A stretch of DNA of 64,000 bases from Miscanthus floridulus. Lineage: Eukaryota; Streptophyta; Magnoliopsida; Poales; Poaceae. Numbering within the stretch: the stretch's first letter is position 1; each line of letters starts with the position of its first letter. The notes under the pieces are model-generated. The model was not told where the DNA came from. It ran no database searches and saw only the letters and a program-made list of their open reading frames with translations. This document shows positions 34,828 through 43,834 of the stretch, one piece after another. A program made the translations under genes and the position numbers. The stretch lies in contig NC_089593.1 in NCBI RefSeq assembly GCF_019320115.1, positions 10,550,386 to 10,614,385 on the forward strand, written 5' to 3'.

Positions 34828-35289
34828 CTAGTTGGAGTTGATATTGCTCTTGCGTAGCTTGCGCTCGTCAGAGAGTTGTTTGGCGAAGTGAGCAAGCGCC
34901 TCTGCATTTGTGCCCTCACCGGAACAGGACTCGTACACCCCAGTGTCGATGTTCACTCTCGCCACTGGCTTCTTGAGCAGCTCCTGGCCGATCCCGATCA
35001 GAGACTCCATGTTCTCCTTGGTCGCGATGTCCACTGACGATGCGTCCCCAGTCAAAGTATCATCCTACATAAATACGATAGCATCGATCATCGTCGATTT
35101 TATACCAAGAACAGAATATATATGCTTTAGTATATCCTACAAACGTATCATACCTGAATGCGAAGGTAGTTCTTCTCACAGTGGAGGGCCTGAAAGAGCA
35201 CGGGTGCATGGATGTCAACCATGTTGGAACTGGCATGTGAGAAGATGTCGATGATCGGCATGAAGCCACCGTTGTACAGCCACTGAATG
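34828..35289 (-). pseudogene. Captured patatin-like phospholipase fragment, copy A (truncated)
   Basis: Last exon 34828-35064 (TGDASSVDIATKENMESLIG through KLRKSNINS and stop). An intron with GT-AG ends lies at 35065-35153. The next exon is cut at about 35287-35289 where the duplication junction begins. See copy B for the longer fragment. Confidence 0.85.
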
Positions 35290-35299
35290 AGTCCCAGCT

Positions 35300-36157
35300 G
35301 CCTCCGCGCCACTCCCCTCCTCTCGCCGGTGCCACACCTCCTTCCCCGGCCGCCGCCCCTCCCTCCCTCCCCTCCTCCCTTTTCGGCACCGGCGCACCCC
35401 TCTCCTCCCTCTCCGGCGCCCCCCCCCTCCCCTCCCTCCCCTCCTCCCTCTCCGGCGCTGGCGCAGCCCCGCCCTCCCCTCCCTCTCCGCCGCGCCCCCC
35501 CCCCTCCCTCTCCGGTGCGGCCCCCCCTCCCCTCACTAGATCTGCCCAGCCCTCAGCTCCCCTCCCTCCTCCCCTGCCTCCTCCCCAGATCCGCCCGCCT
35601 GCGCCCTCTCTCCGGCGCCGCCGTGCCGCTCCCCTCCCTCTCCAGATCCGGGCGCCGCCCCTCCCCTCCTCCTCCTCCCCGGATTCGGCCGCCGCCGCTC
35701 CCCCTCTCTCTCCCGGTGGCGGCGTGGTGGTGGTGTGGCATCGACGGGAGGCGTGGTGGTGGTGGTGGCGTGGCGTCGACGGGAGACGTGATGGTGGTGG
35801 TGGCGTGTTGGCGGCGGGCGTGGTGGCGATGGGCGTGTCGGCCGCAGGCGTGGTGGCAGCTGGCATGTTGGCGGTGGGCGTGGTGGCATGCGCTGGAGCT
35901 GCGCGAGCCAGTCGAGCGCGAGGAGGCGATGAGCTCGCCGGCGATGGCGGCGGCGCTAGCTGTTGGTGGAGGGGCTAGCGTGGTGGTGCTGTTTTTTTTT
36001 GGAAAAATATTTGCCGAGTGTTGCCGAGTGCACGATAGAAAACACTCGACAAAGAAACCTTTGCCGGCACTGTGTACGCCGAGTGCCATTTGCCGAGTAT
36101 TTTTTGGGCTTTGCCGTATGCCGTGGACACACGGCAAAGCTAGGCATTCCGGTAGTG
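35300..36157. mobile_element. Right part of the CACTA element, copy B
   Basis: Duplicated interior and right subterminal repeats of the CACTA element, ending CCGGTAGTG at 36157, followed by GTG. It lacks the left terminus and so could not move by itself. Several short deletions in the C-rich tract distinguish it from copy A. Confidence 0.85.
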
Positions 36158-36441
36158 GTGGCAGCAGTAGTGCTCCTCCTCTTCCTCCTGCAACTAGCCT
36201 CCCTGTACCCCAGCAGCGTGATCCTTGCCGATGCGGTGCTTGGTCGAAAGGCGGGCCTCCTCGTCATGGACGACACCGACGAGCCAGCGGCGGAGAGTAT
36301 TAATGCGGCGCGGCGGCTGGGCCAGGGAGGTACGCCGTGATCTTTGACGTCGGTAGCACGGGGACCCGGATGCACGTCTTCAGGTTCGACAACAAGATGG
36401 ACCTCGTCGGGATTGGCCACGCCATCGAGTTCTTCGCCAAG
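36158..36441 (+). pseudogene. Apyrase exon 1, copy B
   Basis: It lacks the extra T of copy A, so the anchor and the following part stay in frame. One G is missing near 36322-36326 (GGCCAGGGAGG against GGCCTGGGGAGG in copy A). This leads to a TGA shortly after, within the sequence for R-Y-A-V. Confidence 0.85.
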
Positions 36442-36577
36442 GTATAGCCTCATCACAGCAGAACGATGAACCCGTTTTTTTCCCTCTCTCGTTTTCTTTT
36501 GGCCGGTAGTACAAGAACAAAAGCTGCCAGTGCATGTATAGTGTGTACACTTCTAACGAGAGTAAACATATATGTTA

Positions 36578-36859
36578 AAAAAACTCGACCGGTGAGGGAA
36601 GAACTGCCCTCACGACAATGTCATAGGAAGGGACCGTATGACCCCGGTCGAGAAAACCCCCGAACCCTGGCATATGCCCCGAAGGGCTGAGTGAACCGGG
36701 GCAGATCATCAGGCCGGAGCTGACGCAGTCACCAGGCTCACGTGCACAGCGAGGGGATTTTTTTTGGGTGGGTACCGGAAATTCTGCCCCCACCGGGGCT
36801 CGAACTCCGGTCGGCAAGCTGAGGCCTTAAGCCTCACCGCCTGGCCAGTCGAGCCGAAG
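36578..36859 (-). mobile_element. SINE, copy B
   Basis: Duplicate of the SINE at 32696-32978 with the same ATATATGTTA flanks (36568-36577, 36860-36869). A few substitutions and 1-bp gaps. Confidence 0.8.
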
Positions 36860-36909
36860 ATATATGTTATTGTTACTGATTGAGCAATGAGATGTAGACA
36901 GGGAAAATT

Positions 36910-37058
36910 TGGTTTGATGGTCCTTACAATGTACCGTGGGCACCTACCATGGATTCACGACATGTGTTTATGTAAAACCGTCCATACACATGTGTGTTAG
37001 ATAATTTTACATGCACACATGTCATCAATTAGTGATAGGTGCCTACAGATATCCCGTG
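36910..37058. mobile_element. MITE, copy B, with an internal end deletion
   Basis: Same inverted-repeat element as at 33030-33195. The right flank lacks the segment that follows GTGAGG in copy A, so the intron here is about 35 bp shorter. Confidence 0.55.
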
Positions 37059-37138
37059 AGGCAACGCATTTATGCAGGGATTTTGATAGATAATGTAACA
37101 TAATTCATGTCCTCGACATTGTTAATTTGTTGGTGCAG

Positions 37139-37267
37139 GTGAAACCTGGGCTAAGCTCATATGCGGGGCAACCCCAAGAGGCCGCAAACTCCATACTACT
37201 TCTCATCAAGAAGGCCAAGAGGGTTGTCCCTTCGCAGCTAATGGAAAACCCCCCTCTTAAGCTAGGA
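37139..37267 (+). pseudogene. Apyrase exon 2, second copy
   Basis: Looks identical to 33292-33420, as expected for the 3847-bp offset. Acceptor TGCAG and donor GTATGG are preserved. Confidence 0.85.
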
Positions 37268-37481
37268 GTATGGATTCACGACACGTGTGTATGTAAAATC
37301 GTCCATACACATGTGTGTTAGATAATTTTACATGCACACGTGTCATCAATTAGTGATAGGTGCCCAAAGATATCCCGTGAGGACTGTCTCTATCAATTTT
37401 TTTCTATAGGTAGTACAATGCATTTATGCAGGGATTTCGATAGATAATGTAACATCATTCATGTCCTCGACATTGTTAATT

Positions 37482-37626
37482 GAGAAAATTTTCTATTTAG
37501 CCTCGAAAATAATGCTACTTTCCTATTTGATACCGAAACTGAAAATCTTTCCTATATGTCCTCAACTCAAGTTTTTATTTCTTATTTGACATTCCCGTCA
37601 GTTCCGTGAGCAACTACCGTTAGCTG
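37482..37626 (+). repeat. Pack-MULE left TIR, copy B
   Basis: Same as 33635-33779 at offset 3847. This is the TIR that pairs with the right TIR in the original element. Confidence 0.85.
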
Positions 37627-37826
37627 CTGCAGTGGCATGCGGCAGCATGCATGCGGGCATGCACGGCCACCACCGGGCGGGTACGCCACATGCATGCGCG
37701 CGCCAGCGCCAGCGCCAGAGCCAGGCAGGCACGGGCAGGGAAAGGGGCCGGACTACCGGAGCAGGCGTGCGCGCGCGCGCCCGTACGCGTCGCGTGCATG
37801 CGCAGGGGGAGGAGCTGGGTCGATGC

Positions 37827-38212
37827 GCTCCTGGTACGTCTCGTGGGCGTGGCGTGGGCCTGTCCCGGCGTCGTCCGGGCGTCCGCGTCAAGCAGCAGCG
37901 GGTTCAACGGCCCGACCGCGAAGAATCTCTGGCCCTGGAACGGCGGTTGCGCGGCGACCACGTCGATGAACTCGCCCTCTAGCGCGCGGCACGTGTTCAT
38001 GACCAGGCCGGCGACGGGGCGCGGCCTCCTCCATCTGGAAGACGAAATCCACGAACTCCTTGGACATGCAGGCGTTGGGGGGCAGGAACTTGAAGCCGTA
38101 GTCACTGATGAGCCGGTGCTCGGGGTCCAGCCACCCGAGGTCGTACGAGATGGAGGAGGTCGCCGAGCAGGTCGCCGCGGCCCTGAAGGGCAGCAAGCAG
38201 CGTTTCATCTGG
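37827..38212 (-). pseudogene. Captured UDP-glycosyltransferase fragment, copy B
   Basis: Duplicate of 33980-34365 with the same motifs and the same frameshift, so the frameshift predates the duplication. Confidence 0.7.
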
Positions 38213-38674
38213 GTCTGCGCAAAGCGCGCGCCTGGCGAAACTGCTTGATTAATTGGCAGGGGGCTATGGCTCAGCTAGCTAGCGTGCATGTTGCACTTGC
38301 CCGTCCGCGAGAGTGATGGACGTACGTACGTACGTGACAGTTTTGACGCGCTCATCTACGACATCTAGGCGGCGCTCGTGCCCACCATCCTTCACCCCGC
38401 CACCAGCTCCTGCCTCGCCGTGCTCGAGCTCGCCAGTCATCACCACCTCGCCCAGGCTCCACTTCGCCGCCGAGGTCATCAGTCTCCGCGAGCGCTGTCC
38501 GCTGCTACTTCTGCCTCGCCGAGGTGCATTTAACTCTAAAAATAACAAACGGCTAGCTACCATGCAATGCATCTATCTGAGGCATACTGCTAGTCTGTGT
38601 ATATAATGACCACTCTGCAATCTGAAGATCCTTGTGCGGAATTCCACTGCCAGTCTGTAATTGATACTTGAGAG

Positions 38675-39530
38675 CTAGTTGGAGTTGATATTGCTCTTGC
38701 GTAGCTTGCGCTCGTCAGAGAGTTGTTTGGCGAAGTGAGCAAGCGCCTCTGCATTTGTGCCCTCACCGGAACAGGACTCGTACACCCCAGTGTCGATGTT
38801 CACTCTCGCCACTGGCTTCTTGAGCAGCTCCTGGCCGATCCCGATCAGAGACTCCATGTTCTCCTTGGTCGCGATGTCCACTGACGATGCGTCCCCAGTC
38901 AAAGTATCATCCTACATAAATACGATAGCATCGATCATCGTCGATTTTATACCAAGAACAGAATATATATGCTTTAGTATATCCTACAAACGTATCATAC
39001 CTGAATGCGAAGGTAGTTCTTCTCACAGTGGAGGGCCTGAAAGAGCACGGGTGCATGGATGTCAACCATGTTGGAACTGGCATGTGAGAAGATGTCGATG
39101 ATCGGCATGAAGCCACCGTTGTACAGCCACTGAATGAGGCCCCATTTCGCGCACTGCTCAGCGGTGTACTTCTCCGCCTGCTTCGCCGACCCAGTGCCGA
39201 CGGAGATGACGAGGTAGTTTGTGTACTCGGTCGGCCTACCGACGTTGAAGTCCAGGTTCCGATGGTGCACCTCCTTGGTGAGCATGGATATGGCGACCAT
39301 GGTGGGGTTGTTGGCCGCGACGCCACCGTCGACGAGGTGGTACTCCCGGGACCTGCCGTCGGCGGCCTCGGTCTTGAAGAAGTGTGCCGGGAAGTAGGTC
39401 GGCGCCGCCGACGTGCTGATGCAGATGTCGGAGAGGTGCGCGTTCTTGAGCGTGTCGTTCTTGGCCTCGTACGTGGAGAAGATGAACAGCCGCGACTCTA
39501 GGCCACCGAGTTCTTTTCCTACCCTCAAAG
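38675..39530 (-). pseudogene. Captured patatin-like phospholipase, last two exons, copy B
   Basis: Patatin-like proteins are lipid acyl hydrolases with a Ser-Asp dyad. The upstream exon here (39530-39001, minus) carries ESRLFIFSTYEAKNDTLKN, ICISTSAAPTYFPAHFF and the catalytic Asp box HLVDGGVAANNP, then YLVISVGTG. An intron with GT-AG ends (39000-38912) separates it from the last exon (38911-38675), which ends at the stop. The N-terminal exons with the G-x-S-x-G nucleophile are missing, and the 5' side runs into the MULE TIR. The frame is open throughout both exons. Capture with its intron shows a DNA-level event, as known for Pack-MULEs. Confidence 0.9.
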
Positions 39531-39564
39531 GGCATTTTGGTCTTTTCCCATTGCCTCACTTCAA

Positions 39565-39709
39565 CAGCTAACGGTAGTTGCTCACGGAACTGACGGGAAT
39601 GTCAAATAGGAAATAAAAACTCGAGTTGAGGACATATAGGAAAGATTTTCAGTTTCGGTGTCAAATAGGAAAGTAGCATTATTTTCGAGGCTAAATAGGA
39701 AATTTTCTC
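39565..39709 (-). repeat. Pack-MULE right TIR
   Basis: Inverse of the left TIR, ending GAAATTTTCTC, followed by the target duplication TTGTTAATT and then, 11 bp later, apyrase exon 2. Confidence 0.85.
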
Positions 39710-39729
39710 TTGTTAATTTGTTGGTGCAG

Positions 39730-39858
39730 GTGAAACCTGGGCTAAGCTCATATGCGGGGCAACCCCAAGAGGCCGCAAACTCCATACTACCTCTCATCAA
39801 GAAGGCCAAGAGGGTTGTCCCTTCGCAGCTAATGGAGAAAACCCCTCTTAAGCTAGGA
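39730..39858 (+). pseudogene. Apyrase exon 2, third copy
   Basis: 129 bp, phase 0, with the family-like [10 protein letters not shown] end, so it is closest to the ancestral form. Donor GTATGTG leads into the intron before exon 3. Confidence 0.88.
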
Positions 39859-40240
39859 GTATGTGAAAAAAATTCCTATCTTTTTCTTAAGTGTAACACT
39901 GTAGATATAATTGAAGATCATTTATGAAATGCATATTCTCCTCTCTCGACTCTAGTCACCAGTTGACGAGGTATCATTATAGGTGATGTGGTCTACTTAC
40001 AAACAAATGGATCATCACACTTCTTCTTCTTTTAAAAAAAATTGTGCACTAGAATGAATTTGAATACTGCATCTAGTATGACCTCTTACAGTTTTTTATT
40101 ACATATATAACACGAAACCGAAGAAAAAACTAATGAAAGCAAAATTGGTGTGAAGCTATTTATCCACCAGAATTAGCAATATCAAAAGGTTCTTTGTATA
40201 TCCCTAATGTTTTATTTTATTGTACCAATCGAATCTTCAG

Positions 40241-41871
40241 GCAACTCTTGAGACTTATCGGAGACGAACAAGCGGATAAGATTCTTGAGGCGGTAATATA
40301 TTGCATCTCAATTACCTACGGGTTTTGTATCAGCACTTGGCACACACCATCATAACAGGCATGAACATGACAATATATATTAACCGATGGACTAATTGAA
40401 GATATTCCAAATTACATACAGGTTAGGGATCTTGTCCACACCAAGAGCCAATTCCAATACAACCCTAACTGGATCAATGTTATTGAAGGATATCAAGAAG
40501 GGTCTTATCTATGGGTATGGCTTAGTTTTTTATACATTATTTGTTGCATATATATATGTCTATTGTTACAATTTGCTAGTGTATGGCATTTGATGTGTAG
40601 GTTGCTCTAAATTATCTGTTGGACAAACTGGGAGGGGATTTCTCCTAGACGGTTGGTGTTGTTGACATGGGAGGTGGATCCTTGCAAATGGCCTATGCCA
40701 TTTCTGCAAATGAGGCCGCAAAGGCTCCTAAAGTACCAGGTGGAAATGATCGCTATGTTACAAAAGAGTATCTTAAAGGAAAAGATTACAACATCTATGC
40801 TCACAGGTATGAATTCATCACATTAGCTTGGATAAAAGGCTAGCTTGTGCAACTTTATTAATCATAAGGCGACATATACAAGGAATGGTCACCGAGAACC
40901 TTTAATTTTTCTTGCAGCTACTTAAACTATGGTGCTTTTGCAGCTCGAGCAAAGATTCTAAATGCAAAGGGTGGACAATTTAGTTTCTGCATGCTGCGTG
41001 GATTCAAAGGTGTGTATGTTGACCTTGCTCATACAAGCATTTCATTTGTATTTTTATTTCAAGAATTTTATAAATTTCAAATGTAATGTTCCCTCTCTTT
41101 TTTAAGGTAACTACACATACAATGGGCAGCAATACGATGCAACCGCCTCACCCGAAGGAGCAGTGTATGAAAAATGTAGGGAAGAGATAACTAAGGCACT
41201 AAACCTGAGTGCCCCATGTAACACAAAGAGTTGCACCTTCAATGGTGTGTGGAATGGGGGAGGTGGAGCTGGCCAGGACAACCTCTACCTTGCATCAAGC
41301 TTTCACTTTTTGGCCGCACAGGTATTAATTAAAACTAATAATTCCCCAAATTATGATTGATATGTAATTGGAATGTCTGCAAGCCACAGTATGTATGTTA
41401 ACACATTTTCTTCTCCATATGAAAAGGTTGGGATCATAGACGGAAGATTCCCCAGTGCAAAGTCGACCCCTTCTGCATTCAGAGTTGTTGCAAAGAAGGT
41501 TTGCCAAATGAGTGTTAAAGAAGCAAAAGCTGCATACCCCAGTGTTCAGGACATCCATGTGCCATACTTGTGCATGGATCTTACTTACCAGTACACATTA
41601 CTCATAGATGGTTTCGGTTAGTAGAGAATTAGTTCTGAATATTATTTACTCCACATGCAAGAAACTTCTTTGTAGTAAAATATGATGTTACACATCATGC
41701 ATGTATATATGTAATTCATGTGATCGTTGTGTGCTTGTGTAGGCCTGAAGTAAAAAAAAAGGTCACATTGGTATCAAGGTGAAGCATGGAGAGTACTACG
41801 TTGAAGCTGCGTGGCCTTTGGGTACTGCCATTGAGGCATTGTCACCCAAAAAGGGGCATGGACCTGCATGA
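40241..41871 (+). pseudogene. Apyrase exons 3 to 9
   Basis: Exon 3 40241-40292, exon 4 40422-40514, exon 5 40601-40806, exon 6 40918-41009, exon 7 41107-41321, exon 8 41427-41616, exon 9 41743-41871. Acceptors are AG and donors GT in each case. Conserved regions 3 and 4 are well kept ([28 protein letters not shown]). Exon 3 has lost the ATAGLR motif through a deletion of about five bases with a nearby insertion. Exon 5 has TAG at 40646-40648. Exon 9 starts with a frame disturbed by an A-run and an early TAA, yet ends with a recognisable [19 protein letters not shown]. Confidence 0.88.
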
Positions 41872-43410
41872 GATAGGCTTTGGGCCTCCAGGCAACAGCA
41901 CAACCTGAGCGCATGTTAACAAGGGGTCAACAACTGAAGTAGTATGTATTCAATTATAAATTGCTATTATATCTTTCAATATATATGTGTTCTCTAAACG
42001 TATTACAATAATTTCATTGTGAGGGGCAGCCATGATTCATGCTGACATTAACTTAGTTCCATCCCAACTCAATCATGAGCATCTAATTTGTAACTTTCGG
42101 GCAGTTTTAATTTACAGTTGCCTACTAAGTGTTTTTAGAAGTGAGGCATATAGAACCCGTGGACCCCTTGCTTAATTTGCGCGAGCCCTCCTTGCCACTA
42201 TGTTACACCAGCTAGACAACCACTTGTGACCAAGTATCGGTGGCCATGGAGGGGCACGATTAGGGGAGGAAAGGAGCAAAAGAGAGAGGGTGAGGTATTG
42301 ACGTATATGATACTATATGTAACAACGGTAAATCACGTAATGTAGTACCGCTGCAGTAGGACTCTATGACTGATATTTAAGGCCCATGGTCCAATCAATA
42401 AAGCATCGTAGAATATTATTTCCCTAATCAATAAAAAAAGAAATATTTTCTTTTATCAATCTTCAGTGTGCGTCAGCTATTGATCCGAAGATTGATATGC
42501 ATGTGAAGCACAGTGGACCTCAGAGGAGGGCCTGACACACTGCAGACCATCGATGAGATGGCTAGAGAGAGTTGGCACAAGGCCGTTTGACAAAAAGATT
42601 CACCAAAATATGCCCATTGAGTAGGTCAATGTTAAGAAGAAAGAACAGACATGGCTTCGGGCTGCCACTTCTGCTGAGGTGGTGTTCTAGTGGATGATAC
42701 ATCTGATTAGTGATAATGAGGAAGTTATTCGAGATGCACAAGTGACAATTGAGGACACCATCTTTGTCACTACCCAAGAAGTCAAGGTAGAAGATCCTTG
42801 GTTGACAGAGGATCCATTAATAGAGGCAACGTCTTCTTTCACCGCTACAACTTGGATGAATGATGTGAAGGTCCTCTTTGTACACACCGGACATGCACAT
42901 CAGAACCAACAAATTTGTCTCCTACCACTGACAAGCATAGTAAGACGTCATTACAATTCCTACAATATAGATCGCCATTTAATCAAAGTGCATGCCTTGC
43001 ACTCCACAGCGTGTTGGGAATGATATTGGGAATGATATGAAGCTCAACAAGGATACAATGCAAGACCCATAGATAGGTTTAAAATGTCATGCCTTCTGGG
43101 ATGTGGTGGCAAAATTTTCTTTGGTCTTGGTTAGATGTTGTCTCTGTAGTTGTTGGTGGTGGTGTTGTTTTTGCTCATGGTGGAAGCAGGTTGTTGTTGT
43201 TTGAGTTATCTTAGTTTTTGTAGCTGTTGTTTTTATGTTGTAAGCCTACTGTTTGTCCAGTCTATGCCTCCCTGTTTTCTCAATTTAGTTGGCAGCTCTC
43301 ATGCCTGGTCCATTTCAAAATGTCATAGCAAAATTGTTTTTTTAAACTAGATTGAATCCTGAAATGGTGAAACAATAAACTAGTGATCGATCTGCGTGAC
43401 CAACAACAGG
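41872..43410. other. Spacer, no gene recognised
   Basis: A 109-codon plus frame (42694-43023) shows no recognisable domain. The region around 42480-43030 is less AT-rich and could be a decayed fragment of unknown origin. The remainder is AT-rich. Confidence 0.5.
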
Positions 43411-43834
43411 AACTGATGCTATAGGGAACAGGAGCTTTGCCGTGTGCCGTAGGCACACGGCAAAGCCACAAATACACTCGGCAAAGGGTTTGCCGAGTAT
43501 AACACTCGGTAAAGGACACTCAACAAAAAATTCATCGGCAAACTAACTTTGCTGAGTGTTTTTCGTCGGGCACTCGGCGAAGACGTTGCCGAGTGTCCAA
43601 AAAACACTCGGCAAATATTTTTCGCAAGAAATAAAAAAAACAAATTGCCACCAGCCGCCGCCCACCACGGCCACCACGCCGCCACGCCAGCTACCGCTCC
43701 ACGCCGGACGCCGCACGCCACCCGCCGGATCCGGGAGAGGGGAGGGGCGGCCGCCGGGATGCCGCCGGATCCGAGAGGGGAGGGGCCGCCGCCGGATCTG
43801 GGGAAGGAGTGGAGGGGGGCTCCGGGGAGAAGGG

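Larger units (their letters stand above)
31350..39136 (+). repeat. 3.85-kb segmental tandem duplication
   Basis: Copy A is about 31350-35289 and copy B about 35300-39136. From exon 1 to patatin the offset is constant at 3847 bp between 33280 and 35286. The units run from the CACTA interior through apyrase exon 1, SINE, MITE, exon 2 and the Pack-MULE left part to the patatin exon. At 35287-35300 patatin sequence joins CACTA interior with about 12 bases of unexplained filler. Small private indels in each copy argue against simple assembly doubling. Confidence 0.9.
33635..39709 (-). mobile_element. Pack-MULE in apyrase intron 1, internally enlarged by tandem duplication
   Basis: Left TIR 33635-33779 (repeated at 37482-37626) and right TIR 39565-39709 are about 145 bp, inverse and near-identical, starting GAGAAAATTTTC. 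They are flanked by the 9-bp duplication TTGTTAATT (33626-33634, again 37473-37481; right 39710-39718). It carries pieces of at least two unrelated host genes, both on the minus strand: a UDP-glycosyltransferase and a patatin-like phospholipase with its intron. The original element would be about 2.2 kb (37482-39709). The 3.85-kb duplication added a second, truncated copy on the left. Confidence 0.85.
30906..41871 (+). pseudogene. Apyrase (GDA1/CD39 nucleoside phosphatase) pseudogene, nine exons
   Basis: Apyrases hydrolyse nucleoside tri- and diphosphates and sit in endomembranes or the plasma membrane through an N-terminal anchor. The ATG at 30906 gives M-A-A-P-V, interrupted by a CACTA element. 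After it come an anchor segment (AAVVLLLFLLQLASLYPSS) and apyrase conserved region 1 (DVGSTGTR). Later exons carry [15 protein letters not shown] (region 3), [13 protein letters not shown] (region 4) and a C-terminal part through [17 protein letters not shown]. Splice sites are mostly GT-AG and intact. Defects: the CACTA insertion, frameshifts in both exon 1 copies, three copies of exon 2, loss of region 2 (ATAGLR) by a small deletion in exon 3, an in-frame TAG in exon 5 (40646), and a stop plus frameshift at the start of exon 9. Confidence 0.9.

Noticed and set aside
42694..43023. 109-codon plus-strand ORF
   Set aside because: No recognisable domain. Possibly a decayed transposon piece, but I could not support an identity.
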